Of a DNA stretch of 64,000 nt, positions 33,486 through 44,694 are shown piece after piece. How positions within the stretch are numbered: the stretch's first letter is position 1; each line of letters starts with the position of its first letter. The position numbers were made by a program, and so were the translations under genes. The notes below the pieces were generated by a model that made no database searches, was not told the DNA's origin, and saw only the letters and a list, made by a program, of their open reading frames with translations. The DNA is taken from positions 40,260-104,259 of the forward strand of contig CACOMK010000002.1 in NCBI GenBank assembly GCA_902628305.1, read 5' to 3'. The DNA is from an uncultured Pelagibacteraceae bacterium. GTDB taxonomy: Bacteria; Pseudomonadota; Alphaproteobacteria; Pelagibacterales; Pelagibacteraceae.

Positions 33486-34390
33486 TGTTTGTAGTATTTG
33501 GCTTTTATAAATTTGTTAAAATTTCTTATCTGAAGAAAAACCAAAGAGTTTTACTAAAAACTTTAAATAAAAAAAAAGTTAGAGGTACAATAATTATTTC
33601 CAAAGAGGGGGTTAATGGAACTGTTTCAGGAAAATTGACAAATATTAAATTTATAATTAACAAATTAAAAAAAATACTTAAATTTAAGGATTTTGATAAC
33701 AGCAATATCTCTCAGAATTTATTCCAGCCTTTTCATAAACCTAAAGTAAAAATTAAAAATGAGGTTGTTCCTATGAATTTAAGTTTAAAAAAAAGAATAA
33801 AAAAATTAGATAGTCATGTGGACCCAGGTAAATGGAACAATTTAATAAAAAAAAAAGAAACTATTCTCATAGATGCAAGAAAGCCATTTGAGTATGATGT
33901 TGGCACATTTAAAGGTGCAATTAATCCTGAGATTGATAACTTTAGAGACTTTCCAAAATATCTAAAAAAATTAAATAAAAATCAACCTATAGCTATGTTT
34001 TGTACTGGCGGTATACGATGTGAAAAAGCATCTGTATATTTAGAGAAAAAAGGTTTTAATAATATTTATCAGTTAAATGGCGGTATATTAAATTATCTAA
34101 AAAAAACTAATAAGAAAAAAAGTTTATGGAGAGGCGAATGCTTTGTTTTTGACAACAGAGTTAGCCTAAAACATGGATTAAAAATAGGAACATATGGAAT
34201 TTGTAGTGGTTGTAGAAAACCTCTTTCAACAAAAGAAAAAAAGTCAGAAAAATATGAAGAAGGTGTTTCATGCCCAAAATGTTACTCAACATTAACAAAA
34301 GATCAAAAATTAAGATTTAGAATGCGTCAAAAACAAATAAATCTTGCTAAAAAAGAGGGAAAAAGACATACCTTCCAAAAAGAGTATTAA
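33485..34390 (+). CDS. trhO: Rhodanese-domain protein, TrhO/YceA-type tRNA uridine hydroxylase
   Basis: SKEGVNGTVSG N-domain, rhodanese loop FCTGGIRCEKAS, C-terminal CSGC...CPKC. Confidence 0.88.
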   Translation: MFVVFGFYKFVKISYLKKNQRVLLKTLNKKKVRGTIIISKEGVNGTVSGKLTNIKFIINKLKKILKFKDFDNSNISQNLFQPFHKPKVKIKNEVVPMNLSLKKRIKKLDSHVDPGKWNNLIKKKETILIDARKPFEYDVGTFKGAINPEIDNFRDFPKYLKKLNKNQPIAMFCTGGIRCEKASVYLEKKGFNNIYQLNGGILNYLKKTNKKKSLWRGECFVFDNRVSLKHGLKIGTYGICSGCRKPLSTKEKKSEKYEEGVSCPKCYSTLTKDQKLRFRMRQKQINLAKKEGKRHTFQKEY

Positions 34391-34403
34391 TTTTATTTTC
34401 ATT

Positions 34404-35741
34404 ATGAATTTATTGAAAGATGATATTTCAAAATTAGTAAAAAAACTTGCCATACCGGCAAGTGTTGGAACATTATTTCAAACGCTCTACAATATTGTAG
34501 ACACTTTCTATGCAGGTAAAATATCACCAGAGGCCTTAGCAGCACTAAGTAAATCTTTTCCTTTATATTTTATTATAGTTGCCACCTCGATTGGTGTTAC
34601 GGTAGCTGGAACATCTCTTATTGGCAGTAGTATAGGTGAAAAAAATGAAAAGAAAGCTTTAAAATATTTTACGCATGTAATTTTTTTTGGAATAATAATT
34701 TCACTTTTTATAACTTTCATAGGCTTATTTTTTTCAGAAAAGGTATTCTATATTATGAATTCCTCTAAAGAAGTGACAGTTTTGGGTCTTGAATATATGA
34801 ATATTATATTTCCAGGAACAATTATATTTATTTTAGTTGTAGCTTTGAATTCTTTTTTGCACGCAGAAGGTGATACAGTAACTTATAGAAATGTTTTAAT
34901 CTTATCCTTTTTATTAAATATAATCTTAAATCCTATTTTAATTTTTGGTTTTTTATTTATTCCACCACTTGGTGTTGCAGGCATAGGTATAGCAACGTTA
35001 ATTGCCCAGTCTGTTTCGTTATTAATTATCTTAATAAAAATAATCAATAATAGTAGAATTAAACATATTACTATTGAATACTTAAAAATAAAATTTTTGT
35101 TTCTTATAGAAATTTTTTTTCAATCAATGCCCATTGCTTTAGCAATTTTTGGCTATTCAATTGCTGCTATAATAGTTTTTAGTTTTGTTGGTTTATCAGG
35201 TGAATATGCGGTAGCTGGTTATGGTGCAGCTACAAGAATTGAACAAGTTGTATTACTTCCAATATTAGGAATTAATACTGCAATAATCTCTATAATTGCT
35301 CAAAATATTGGTGCTAAATTTCTTGATAGAGTGGAAAATACTTATTTTGTATCAATAAAATATGGAATTTTTTTAATGATAATTGCTGGAATATTAGTTT
35401 TTTCATTAGCAGATATTGTCCCAAAATTCTTTTCATCTGATAAGGATGTTATTTTATATGGATCGATGTATTTAAAAATTTCTGCAATTATATTACCTGC
35501 CTATCCAATATTTTTCTTATCAAATGGTTTTTTTATGGCTTTAAAGCGATCAGGAAAAGCTATGATTAATAATATCATAAGAAATGTGGTTGTACCTATT
35601 TTATCGTTTTATATGGCAAAAACTATCGGCGCAGATTTTAAAACATTTTTTTATATATGGGCTATATTTCAATGGACAATTTCACTTCTGTTATTTTTAT
35701 ATGTTAAGTATTACATAAATAATAAACTAGCTTATGTTTAA
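34404..35741 (+). CDS. MATE-family efflux transporter
   Basis: KLAIPASVGTLFQTLYNIVDTFYAGKISPEALAALSKSFPL; about 12 hydrophobic segments; start chosen at MNLLKDD. Confidence 0.87.
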   Translation: MNLLKDDISKLVKKLAIPASVGTLFQTLYNIVDTFYAGKISPEALAALSKSFPLYFIIVATSIGVTVAGTSLIGSSIGEKNEKKALKYFTHVIFFGIIISLFITFIGLFFSEKVFYIMNSSKEVTVLGLEYMNIIFPGTIIFILVVALNSFLHAEGDTVTYRNVLILSFLLNIILNPILIFGFLFIPPLGVAGIGIATLIAQSVSLLIILIKIINNSRIKHITIEYLKIKFLFLIEIFFQSMPIALAIFGYSIAAIIVFSFVGLSGEYAVAGYGAATRIEQVVLLPILGINTAIISIIAQNIGAKFLDRVENTYFVSIKYGIFLMIIAGILVFSLADIVPKFFSSDKDVILYGSMYLKISAIILPAYPIFFLSNGFFMALKRSGKAMINNIIRNVVVPILSFYMAKTIGADFKTFFYIWAIFQWTISLLLFLYVKYYINNKLAYV

Positions 35742-35762
35742 TTTTTTGAAGATAGAAATAAA

Positions 35763-36290
35763 ATGTTTTTTACTAAAAAAAAAGTACTAATTTTAATAGT
35801 AATCTGTTCTATCTTTTTTATACTCACATATAATGATGTTAAGTCTGAGGAAATAAAAGAAATCTCTGGTAATGCACAAATCATTGATGGTGATACTATT
35901 AAAATAAATACAAAAAAAATTAGACTGCATGGAATAGATGCTCCTGAGTTTAAACAGATGTGTAAAAAACCCTATTTAACAATATTTTTTTTTTCTCTTC
36001 ACAAAGACTATCCTTGTGGAAAAATTTCATCTGCAAAATTAAAAAAAAAAGTTAATAATAAAGTAATTAAATGTAAAATTTTAGATATTGATAGATATAA
36101 TAGATTAATTGGAGAATGTTATAAAAGAAATTTAAATTTAAATTCATGGCTAGTTTCTAATGGTTACGCAGTAGTGTATAGAAAATACTCAAAAAAATAT
36201 GTTTCTGATGAAATTAATGCTAAAAATAAAAAATTAGGTGTCTGGCAAGGTAAATTTGAAATGCCATGGGATTATAGAAGAAAAAAATAA
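35763..36290 (+). CDS. Thermonuclease (SNase-like) protein with N-terminal signal/anchor
   Basis: AQIIDGDTIKINTKKIRLHGIDAPEFKQ...DIDRYNRLIGECY...LNSWLVSNGYAVVYR. Confidence 0.87.
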   Translation: MFFTKKKVLILIVICSIFFILTYNDVKSEEIKEISGNAQIIDGDTIKINTKKIRLHGIDAPEFKQMCKKPYLTIFFFSLHKDYPCGKISSAKLKKKVNNKVIKCKILDIDRYNRLIGECYKRNLNLNSWLVSNGYAVVYRKYSKKYVSDEINAKNKKLGVWQGKFEMPWDYRRKK

Positions 36291-36310
36291 TACTATAGTC
36301 TAGAAGTATT
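36289..36310 (-). terminator. Possible intrinsic terminator of the sox operon, overlapping the soxG stop
   Basis: On the minus strand AATACT-10 nt-AGTATT followed by ATTTTTT; short AT-rich stem, so weak. Confidence 0.3.
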
Positions 36311-36856
36311 GTCTTCGATCCAAGAATAAAGATGTTCAGCAAAAGATCTTCTAACAAAGAGATTTACAATATTTTCATCTTTATTGTGCAGAATTACATC
36401 TATATGATTTAAAACTGTCTGTGTTGTTGATCCTTTCTTTTCTTTAAATTCATTAAAATTAAATGGAGATCCTGCTGAAAAAATTTCATAGATATTCTTA
36501 CCTTTAAGCTCTAATTGAACAAATTGATCTGTTACATCTATAACAGCACCTAAATTTGTTTTTGAAATGCTATTAAATAAGACTTCATATAGATCGTATT
36601 TATTAGTGTCTTTACTCGCTAGTTCATTTGAGACTATCATCCATTCATCTGGACTAAGCCATATTGCTGTTAATTTGTCACTCGTTGATGAAGTGTTTGC
36701 CTCTGTAGGTAAAATCATATTAAGATTTTTACCAATATTTGTTAAAAACTCTCTTTTTTTACCTCTTACATTAATTTTTATTACTGGAGAGATTTCTTTT
36801 ATAGAAACACTCTCATGATTAATTTCATTTTTAATAACTGAATTATAATTAAGCAT
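36293..36856 (-). CDS. soxG: Sarcosine oxidase gamma subunit
   Basis: AIWLSPDEWMIVS...VIDVTDQFVQLELKGKNIYEIFSAGSPFNFNEF...RRSFAEHLYSWIED; last gene of soxBDAG. Confidence 0.88.
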   Translation of the reverse strand: MLNYNSVIKNEINHESVSIKEISPVIKINVRGKKREFLTNIGKNLNMILPTEANTSSTSDKLTAIWLSPDEWMIVSNELASKDTNKYDLYEVLFNSISKTNLGAVIDVTDQFVQLELKGKNIYEIFSAGSPFNFNEFKEKKGSTTQTVLNHIDVILHNKDENIVNLFVRRSFAEHLYSWIEDNTSRL

Positions 36857-39854
36857 TCAACCTCTCATTTTTTTCATCATAAAAAACTGGATTTGCAACA
36901 GTTACATTAATATTTTTATCTTTCATTGGTATGAATAGTTTTTTGCCCATCATGTCTTTTCCACCTCTAACAACTGCTAGGGCAATTGATTTATTCAGGT
37001 TTGGACTAAAATAGCTCGAGGTTACATGTCCAAGCATTTCAACAGGACTTTGATTTAGTTTTGAAACAATTTGAGCACCTTCTTCTAAAACTATCTTTGG
37101 ATCATCGGTTAACAAACCTACTAATTGTTTTCTATCTTTTCTCATTGTATCTGATCTATATAGTGATCTTTTACCTATGAAATCATATTTCTTCTTGCTA
37201 ACAATCCAATCCATTTGAAGATCAATAGGTGTCATGGTTCCATCTGTATCTTGACCAACAATTATAAAACCTTTTTCCGCCCTTAATAAGTGCATTGTTT
37301 CCGTTCCATAAGGAGTAATATTAAATTCTTTACCTGCCTCCATACACTTTTCCCATAAATCTTTTCCATAACTTGCCTGAACATTTATTTCGTAGCTATG
37401 TTCTCCTGTGAAACTAATTCTCATTATTCTACATTGTATATCACCAATATTAGTTTCCTTGAATGACATGTGAGGGAAATTTTCATCTGACAAATCTAAA
37501 TCTGGTATTATTTTTTTAAGAATCTTTTTGCTATTAGGACCACATAAACTTGCAGTAGCATAATGATCAGTCACTGATGTTAAGTATACATCTAGTTCTG
37601 GCCATTCTGTTTGAAGATAATCTTCAAGCTTTCCTAAAACATTAGCAGCTCCACCTGTTGTTGTACTCATTATATAATGATTTTCTCCCAATCTAGTTGT
37701 AACACCATCATCATAAACCATACCATCTTCATTTAGCATCAGACCATATCTGCATTTACCAATAGCTAATTTAGACCAAGCATTAGTATAAACTCTATTT
37801 AAAAACTCTGAAGCGTCACTTCCTTGAATATCAATTTTACCAAGTGTAGAGGCATCCAATATACCAGCACTCTCTCTCGCTGCCTTACTTTCTCTTTGTA
37901 CCGCTTGATGCATTGTCTCTCCATTAATGGGATAATACCATGCACGCTTCCATTGACCTACATTTTCAAATTCAGCTTTATTTTCAACATGCCAATTATT
38001 CATTGGTGTTCTTCTAAAAATATCAAAAAATTTTCCTACATTTCGACCGACAATTGTGCCAAATGTTAAAGGTGTGTAAGGAGGTCTAAAAGTGGTTGTT
38101 CCTAATTCTCCCATTTTAACACCTGCTGTATCAGCAATTATGCCTAACGCATGCATATTTCCTAGTTTACCTTGATCAGTTCCCATACCAGTAGTCGTGT
38201 ATCTTTTTACATGTTCAATAGATCTAAAACCTTCTCTTAATGCTAGCTTAATATCTTTAGCGGTTGCATCGTTTTGATAATCTACAAATGGTTTAGTTTT
38301 GCCTAAAGGTTTATTAGAAGGTAGTAACCAAATATTTCTTTTTGAGTTTTCCTGATCAATCTCAACTTTCATGTTATCTAAATCTGTTTCTTTAATATTA
38401 AAGTTATCTTTAAGTTTTTGATTTAAATTTTTAATAATTTCATCGATCTTAAAATCTCCATCGCAAGACCCTACACTTATTTGGTTAGATGTATTTTGAT
38501 TTGGTATGAAAACATTTTTTTCCTCATCAAATACAAGTTTACAGCCTGATTGTGTATATAAATGTACTGCAGGCGTCCAACCACCAGCAACTCCTAAGCA
38601 ATCACATGAAATAGAAATTTTACTTCCAGTAACAGAAGTACCATCATTAGATAGCTTCATAATTGAAACACTATTTAGTCTTTTGTATCCATCTGTATCA
38701 ACAATCGAATGTGACCAGTAAATTTTAATACCTGTTTCTTTAACTTTTCTAACAATTTTACTTTCAGATTGCTCTCTAATATCAATAATTGCTTCAACAT
38801 TTATACCCTTGTTGTATAGTGACAAAGCACTTTCATATGCGCTATCATTGTTAGTAAAAAATACATTTTTACTACCACACGCAACACCATAAAATTCGCT
38901 GTATTTTTTTACAGCAGAAGAAAGCATTATTCCTGGTCTATCATTATTATTAAATATCAAAGGTCTTTCTAACGCACCTGTGGCTAAAATAACTTTCTTA
39001 GCTCTAATTTTAAGAAGTCTTTGTCTGATTTTATTTGTTTTATCTTTTGTCTCTAAATGATCAGTTAAATTTTCTCTAGCTAAGAGATAATTATATTGAT
39101 GATAAGCAGCTACACTTGTTCTTGTCTTTATTTCGAGATTTTTAATACCTTTGATCTCCTCTATTTCTTTTTTTAACCACTCAGAAGATGTTTTATTATC
39201 AATTTTATTAAATTCGTTATTTTCATAAATAGTTGATCCACCAAGTTCATTTTTTTCATCAACCAATAACGTTTTAAAATTGTTTTTAGCCGCATTTTTT
39301 GCTGCTAATATTCCAGATATACCAGCGCCCACTACTAATACATCAAAATGCAGATTACGGTGATCATAAATATCCGGATCATTTTTGGTTGGTGATTTTC
39401 CTAATCCAGCCGAATGTCTAATAAAAAATTCGTATTTTTCCCAAAAACTAGCGGGCCACATAAATGTTTTGTAATAAAAACCTGCTGGAAGAAAGGCGGA
39501 GAGAAAATTATTTATTCCTCCAATATCAAATTCAACACTTGGCCAACAATTCTGGCTTGTAGCTTCTAAACCCTCATAAATCTCGACTTCTGTGGCTCTA
39601 ACATTAGGTTCAGTTCTGTCAGAATTAGGATTTATTTGAACAATTGCATTTGGCTCTTCAGAACCAGATGACATAATTCCTCTTGGTCTATGATATTTAA
39701 AACTCCGACCCACCAAATGAACATCATTTGCAAGTAATGCAGAAGCTAAAGTATCTCCTTTATAACCGTGATAAGTTTTACCATTAAATTTAAAAGAAAT
39801 TCTATTAGTTTCATCAATATACTCACTAGTTTTTACTCTTAAATTTTTAGTCAT
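36849..39854 (-). CDS. soxA: Sarcosine oxidase alpha subunit
   Basis: FKYHRPRGIMSSGSEEPNA, VLVVGAGISGILAAKNAA, C-terminal GcvT-like domain; start at MTKNLRV. Confidence 0.95.
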   Translation of the reverse strand: MTKNLRVKTSEYIDETNRISFKFNGKTYHGYKGDTLASALLANDVHLVGRSFKYHRPRGIMSSGSEEPNAIVQINPNSDRTEPNVRATEVEIYEGLEATSQNCWPSVEFDIGGINNFLSAFLPAGFYYKTFMWPASFWEKYEFFIRHSAGLGKSPTKNDPDIYDHRNLHFDVLVVGAGISGILAAKNAAKNNFKTLLVDEKNELGGSTIYENNEFNKIDNKTSSEWLKKEIEEIKGIKNLEIKTRTSVAAYHQYNYLLARENLTDHLETKDKTNKIRQRLLKIRAKKVILATGALERPLIFNNNDRPGIMLSSAVKKYSEFYGVACGSKNVFFTNNDSAYESALSLYNKGINVEAIIDIREQSESKIVRKVKETGIKIYWSHSIVDTDGYKRLNSVSIMKLSNDGTSVTGSKISISCDCLGVAGGWTPAVHLYTQSGCKLVFDEEKNVFIPNQNTSNQISVGSCDGDFKIDEIIKNLNQKLKDNFNIKETDLDNMKVEIDQENSKRNIWLLPSNKPLGKTKPFVDYQNDATAKDIKLALREGFRSIEHVKRYTTTGMGTDQGKLGNMHALGIIADTAGVKMGELGTTTFRPPYTPLTFGTIVGRNVGKFFDIFRRTPMNNWHVENKAEFENVGQWKRAWYYPINGETMHQAVQRESKAARESAGILDASTLGKIDIQGSDASEFLNRVYTNAWSKLAIGKCRYGLMLNEDGMVYDDGVTTRLGENHYIMSTTTGGAANVLGKLEDYLQTEWPELDVYLTSVTDHYATASLCGPNSKKILKKIIPDLDLSDENFPHMSFKETNIGDIQCRIMRISFTGEHSYEINVQASYGKDLWEKCMEAGKEFNITPYGTETMHLLRAEKGFIIVGQDTDGTMTPIDLQMDWIVSKKKYDFIGKRSLYRSDTMRKDRKQLVGLLTDDPKIVLEEGAQIVSKLNQSPVEMLGHVTSSYFSPNLNKSIALAVVRGGKDMMGKKLFIPMKDKNINVTVANPVFYDEKNERLNA

Positions 39855-39855
39855 T

Positions 39856-40131
39856 TTATTGAGAAGGCGGTTTTTCACCCATTTTATAAATTGCTTTTAT
39901 TTCATCGTTAGATGTATCTCTAACCATATTAAACCATTTACGACAACCATGTGCATGATTCCATCTTTCAAATTGGACACCTTTAATATTTTTTCTCATA
40001 AACAAATATTCTGCCCACTCATCATCACTTAACTCTGTTGGTTGTTTAGGTCTTTCAATATGAGCTTCACCACCAGCTTTAAATTCTTGCTGATCACGTT
40101 CTCCACAGTATGGACAGTTTATCAAAAACAT
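39856..40131 (-). CDS. soxD: Sarcosine oxidase delta subunit
   Basis: INCPYCGERDQQEFKAGGEAHIERP...ERWNHAHGCRKWFNMVRDT. Confidence 0.95.
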   Translation of the reverse strand: MFLINCPYCGERDQQEFKAGGEAHIERPKQPTELSDDEWAEYLFMRKNIKGVQFERWNHAHGCRKWFNMVRDTSNDEIKAIYKMGEKPPSQ

Positions 40132-41384
40132 TAATGAGCAACCGCTGCAGCACCATGTTCATCAACAAGGTCACCGCTTACAAATCTATTTAAATTAAAT
40201 GCAGAATTTAGTTTGTGAGGTTCATCATTAGCTATTGTATGAGCAAATAAATCTCCTGATCCAGGAGTTGCTTTAAATCCTCCAGTACCCCAACCACAAT
40301 TAAAGTATAATCCTTTAATTGAGGTTTTACTTAAAATTGGACTAGCGTCAGGACAAATATCTACTATCCCTCCCCATTGTCTTAACATTCTCATTCTACT
40401 GAAAATTGGATATAACTCTAAAATAGCATTTAATGTTCCTTCAACTATTTGATGGCTACCTTTTTGAGTATAAGAAACATAATCATCCGTTCCAGCACCA
40501 ATTACTAATTCCCCTTTGTCTGATTGACTGACATATGCATGCACTGCGTTAGACATTACAACTGTATCAATAATTGGTTTCACAGGTTCAGAAACTAAAG
40601 CTTGCAAAGGTTTACTTTCAAGTGGAAGTCTTAGGCCTGCCATATTTGCAATTACGCTAGAATGCCCAGCTGCAACGACACCAACTTTTTTGGTTTTAAT
40701 AAATCCTTTTGTTGTCTCTATTCCCTCAACACTATCTCCATTTCTTTTAATTCCTTTAACTTCACAATTTTGAATAATATCAACGCCCATTGAATCGGCT
40801 CCTCTAGCATATCCCCAAGCGACAGCATCGTGTCTAGCTGTACCTGCTCTTCGTTGTAAAGTTCCTCCTAAAACAGGGTATCTAATATTTGGTGAGGTAT
40901 TTATAATTGGACAAAATTTTTTAACTTCTTCAGTGCTTAAGTAAACTGCATCAATACCATTAAGTCTATTTGCATGTGTTCGTCTTTTTAAGTCTCTAAC
41001 ATCTTGTAAATTATGCGCAAGGTTCATTACACCTCTTTGACTAAACATTACATTGTAATTTAATTCTTGAGATAAACCTTCCCAAATTTTTAATGCATGA
41101 TCATATAATCCTGCACTAGCGTCCCATAAATAATTTGATCTAATAATTGTAGTATTACGACCAGTATTTCCACCACCAATCCAACCTTTCTCAACAACAG
41201 CAATATTATGCATGTTGTGTTTTTTTGCTAAATAGTAGGCAGTTGCTAATCCATGGCCACCACCACCAACAATAACTGCATCGTACTCTTTTTTAGGAGC
41301 AGGGTCTTTCCATGCTCTTTGCCAATTTTCATGATATGAAAAAGCATTTTTGATTAACGAAAATACTGAGTATTTATTTCTCAT
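40131..41384 (-). CDS. soxB: Sarcosine oxidase beta subunit
   Basis: [58 protein letters not shown]. Confidence 0.96.
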   Translation of the reverse strand: MRNKYSVFSLIKNAFSYHENWQRAWKDPAPKKEYDAVIVGGGGHGLATAYYLAKKHNMHNIAVVEKGWIGGGNTGRNTTIIRSNYLWDASAGLYDHALKIWEGLSQELNYNVMFSQRGVMNLAHNLQDVRDLKRRTHANRLNGIDAVYLSTEEVKKFCPIINTSPNIRYPVLGGTLQRRAGTARHDAVAWGYARGADSMGVDIIQNCEVKGIKRNGDSVEGIETTKGFIKTKKVGVVAAGHSSVIANMAGLRLPLESKPLQALVSEPVKPIIDTVVMSNAVHAYVSQSDKGELVIGAGTDDYVSYTQKGSHQIVEGTLNAILELYPIFSRMRMLRQWGGIVDICPDASPILSKTSIKGLYFNCGWGTGGFKATPGSGDLFAHTIANDEPHKLNSAFNLNRFVSGDLVDEHGAAAVAH

Positions 41385-41451
41385 AATAATTGAATAATTA
41401 CTTTATATATATTGAATTTTCAATACAATCGCTTAATACACAATGTCATAC

Positions 41452-41543
41452 GGAAGAGTGGGTGAGAGGCTGAAACCAGTCGTTTGCTAAATGACCGTGC
41501 GAGGAAACTTGTACCGAGGGTTCGAATCCCTCCTCTTCCGCCA
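41452..41543 (+). tRNA. tRNA-Ser (anticodon GCT), CCA encoded
   Basis: Acceptor GGAAGAG/CTCTTCC; anticodon stem GTCGT-TTGCTAA-ATGAC; long variable arm; T arm GAGGGTTCGAATCCCTC; ends GCCA. Confidence 0.96.
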
Positions 41544-43769
41544 CTAAAATAGAGGCTGATCCTTAAAAAAGTTTTTCATGGTCACAGGCCGTTGTTCCAA
41601 AATATATCTATAAACATTATAATTTTCCATTACACGCTGCACATAATTTCTTGTTTCTCGAAACTTTATCAATTCAACCCAATCAACATAATCGACTTGT
41701 TTTTTTTGTGGGTCTTTATTAATTCTTTTCCAATATTTAACCCTGTTAGGTCCAGCATTATATGCTGCAACTGCAAAAGGGTAAGCACCATCATATTGTA
41801 GAATTAATCCTGCAATATAGTGTGAACCTAAATTAATATTATATTCTGGATCAGTTGTTAATCTTGATTTCGAATAAGGAAGTTTAGCTTGTTTTGAAAC
41901 TAATTTTGCCGTGTAAGGCATCAATTGCATTAATCCTTTTGCACCAGCATGACTATTTGCCTCTAAATCAAATTCACTTTCTTGTCTAATTATTGATAAG
42001 ATTAGAGCACTTTCAGGAATTTTTCTTTTATTAATATACTTAGGAGTACTTATTATTGGGTAGTTATATCTATTATGAAATCTTTTTTGATAAGAAGCAA
42101 TTTTAGAAACTTGAATAGCAAAATCATATCTGTTTATACTCGTTGCTAATTCAGCTGCCAGAATTTCACTTCCTTTTGCAATATTATCATTAGCAAGATG
42201 TCTTAAAATATGTTTTGTATATTTGTCTTTTTTCAATTCATCTAAAAGATAACAGATTTTTACAAGCTCCTTATTAAAAAATTGAATTCTATATTTTGCA
42301 TCTATTTCCATGTCTTTGTTCAATTCAAATTTTCCATTTGGATTTAATTTTAAAAAAGCTAATTGACCATAGTATGTTGTTAGATATTTTGAGGCTTCTC
42401 TATACCAATTATTTGATTGCTCTCTTTCACCTATTTTCTCATACGCTCTTCCAAGCCAATAAGCACCTCTAGATAAGCTTATTGGATAGCTAACATTTTC
42501 ATAAAAATTTTTGAAATGATTTTTAGCTGTTATAGGATCTTTTAAAAAACTTAATGCTATCCACCCACTCATCCATTCTGCTGCAGCATATTCGGATCCT
42601 TGAGTCATTCCATGATTGCTTGAAATTTTATATGAAATTTCATATTTCTTTTTATAAAGCAATGCTCTTGAGATAATTTCTCTTTCTTTCCACCATATAT
42701 CTGGTCTAACTAAATATTCTTTATCATTTCTTATTTTTAATAAGATTTCTGTGGAAGAGTCTACACGTCCTTTTTTTCTTCTCCATTTTAATCGATCATA
42801 GTTTAATCCGGCATCATTCTTAAATTTTTGTGGAACATTTGCTATTGCTTGGTCAACGCCATAACCTTTACTCATTAAAAGATATCTCGCGTTATATAAA
42901 AGTTCATAATCTTTTGGCAAATATCTTATTAATCTTTGTAAATCCCAACGATCACCGTTCCATGCTAAATAATCAGCACGTTTTATATAGTCATCTGCAT
43001 TTAAGAATTTTTTATACTTTTTTCTAAAATATTTTAATTCATTTTTAGATAAATCTGCTGTTATCCAGCCTTCTTTAATTAGTTTTGTACCCTTATTTTT
43101 GTCTCCGATTAAAATGTGACTTTCTCCAAGTATCATTTTACCGTAACCACTTAACGGACCTTTTTCTCCAAACCAATTTATTATTTTTTTTGGAGAAACA
43201 CTTTCAGTTGATAGTTTGTGTTCTGCTAGATATCTAATTCTATCTATTCTTGGATAATCTGAATTTTTGTTTAAAAAAACTTGATATTCGTAAAAAGATG
43301 CTTGATTACCAGAAGTTAAAAGGTGTCTCCATTGTATAAAATTATAAATTGAATTGTCTTTTGCTTTTTTTGCTGTTTTAAGTGCGGAAGACCATTTACT
43401 TTTTTGCATCTCAGAAATAGCTTTTTTTGCTATTCCATAATCTCTTTTATTGTAATATTTGGAAATTTTTATATTCATGCTAGTACTTAGACCAGCAACA
43501 GTTGGTTTTTTCTTAGGTATTTTAAAACTTAATTTTTTTTCTTTTAAAACTAATTCTTTTTTAACAACTTTTTCCTCTATTTTAGCCTCTTTTTTTTTTG
43601 AGGGTTTTTTTAAAGGTTTAAGAATATTTATTGATATTTTTTTTTGAATTTCTTCACTACTTAGAAGAGGTTTTTTTAAAGGAACAATTGAATTGATTTC
43701 TGCAAAAAGATTATTTGAAAACATTAATATTGAAGTTACTAAACCTAAAAATAATATTTTTTTGAGCAT
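41544..43769 (-). CDS. slt: Soluble lytic murein transglycosylase
   Basis: SLT domain ALILSIIRQESEFDLEANSHAGAKGLMQLMPYTA...AVAAYNAGPNRV; signal sequence; long helical N-domain. Confidence 0.92.
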   Translation of the reverse strand: MLKKILFLGLVTSILMFSNNLFAEINSIVPLKKPLLSSEEIQKKISINILKPLKKPSKKKEAKIEEKVVKKELVLKEKKLSFKIPKKKPTVAGLSTSMNIKISKYYNKRDYGIAKKAISEMQKSKWSSALKTAKKAKDNSIYNFIQWRHLLTSGNQASFYEYQVFLNKNSDYPRIDRIRYLAEHKLSTESVSPKKIINWFGEKGPLSGYGKMILGESHILIGDKNKGTKLIKEGWITADLSKNELKYFRKKYKKFLNADDYIKRADYLAWNGDRWDLQRLIRYLPKDYELLYNARYLLMSKGYGVDQAIANVPQKFKNDAGLNYDRLKWRRKKGRVDSSTEILLKIRNDKEYLVRPDIWWKEREIISRALLYKKKYEISYKISSNHGMTQGSEYAAAEWMSGWIALSFLKDPITAKNHFKNFYENVSYPISLSRGAYWLGRAYEKIGEREQSNNWYREASKYLTTYYGQLAFLKLNPNGKFELNKDMEIDAKYRIQFFNKELVKICYLLDELKKDKYTKHILRHLANDNIAKGSEILAAELATSINRYDFAIQVSKIASYQKRFHNRYNYPIISTPKYINKRKIPESALILSIIRQESEFDLEANSHAGAKGLMQLMPYTAKLVSKQAKLPYSKSRLTTDPEYNINLGSHYIAGLILQYDGAYPFAVAAYNAGPNRVKYWKRINKDPQKKQVDYVDWVELIKFRETRNYVQRVMENYNVYRYILEQRPVTMKNFFKDQPLF

Positions 43770-43812
43770 AATCTTTTAGTATATGAATCCTTAAACTATG
43801 TTATAAGTACTT

Positions 43813-44694
43813 ATGTTTAAAGGTTCAAATGTTGCTTTAATTACACCATTTAAAAATAATGGTCTAGATGAAGAGGCATATATTAAATTAATTCATTTCC
43901 AGATAGATAATGGAACCAATGGACTTGTTCCAGCGGGCACAACTGGTGAATCACCTACGTTAAGCCATGATGAGCATCAAAGAGTAATAGATTTATGTAT
44001 AAAAGAAAGTAATGGAAAAATTCCAGTTATTGCGGGTACAGGCTCAAACTCAACAGAGGAGGCTATTTCTTTAACTACTCATGCAGAAAAAGCAGGAGCT
44101 AATGGAGCTTTGATAGTCACACCTTATTATAATAAGCCAACCCAAGAAGGCTTGTATCAACATTATAAAGCAATTAATGACACGTGCGGCATTCCAATTA
44201 TAATTTATAATATTCCTGGTAGATCTGTGATTGACATGTCAGTAGAAACAATGTCTAGACTTTATGAATTAAAGAACATAGTTGGTGTTAAAGATGCAAC
44301 AGGTGATTTAAATAGAGTTAATCAAACTCTTGAAAAATTAGGTAAAGATTTTATTCAATTAACTGGTAATGACGACAATGTTTTTGAATTTAATAAACGT
44401 GGTGGGGTAGGCACTATTAGTGTTACAGCAAACATTGCTCCTAAACTTTGTTCCGATTTTCAAAGATTATCAAAATCAGATACTGATAACGAAATAAAAG
44501 AGGCAGAAAGATTGGATAAAATATTACAACCGGTTCATCACTCATTGTTTGTCGAGAGCAATCCTAGTCCTGTAAAATATGCTGCAAAACTTTTAGGACT
44601 GTGTGATGATAACGTAAGACTACCACTTGTAAAAGTAACAGAAACAACAAAAGAAATTGTAAAAAAAGCTCTTCAGTCTGCTAAATTAATTTAA
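43813..44694 (+). CDS. dapA: 4-hydroxy-tetrahydrodipicolinate synthase
   Basis: [48 protein letters not shown]. Confidence 0.96.
   Translation: MFKGSNVALITPFKNNGLDEEAYIKLIHFQIDNGTNGLVPAGTTGESPTLSHDEHQRVIDLCIKESNGKIPVIAGTGSNSTEEAISLTTHAEKAGANGALIVTPYYNKPTQEGLYQHYKAINDTCGIPIIIYNIPGRSVIDMSVETMSRLYELKNIVGVKDATGDLNRVNQTLEKLGKDFIQLTGNDDNVFEFNKRGGVGTISVTANIAPKLCSDFQRLSKSDTDNEIKEAERLDKILQPVHHSLFVESNPSPVKYAAKLLGLCDDNVRLPLVKVTETTKEIVKKALQSAKLI

Noticed and set aside
33485-34390. Rhodanese gene with nearby MATE and SNase genes as a possible new operon system
   Set aside because: The genes look like unrelated housekeeping or accessory functions in a compact co-directional run; no domain logic links them.
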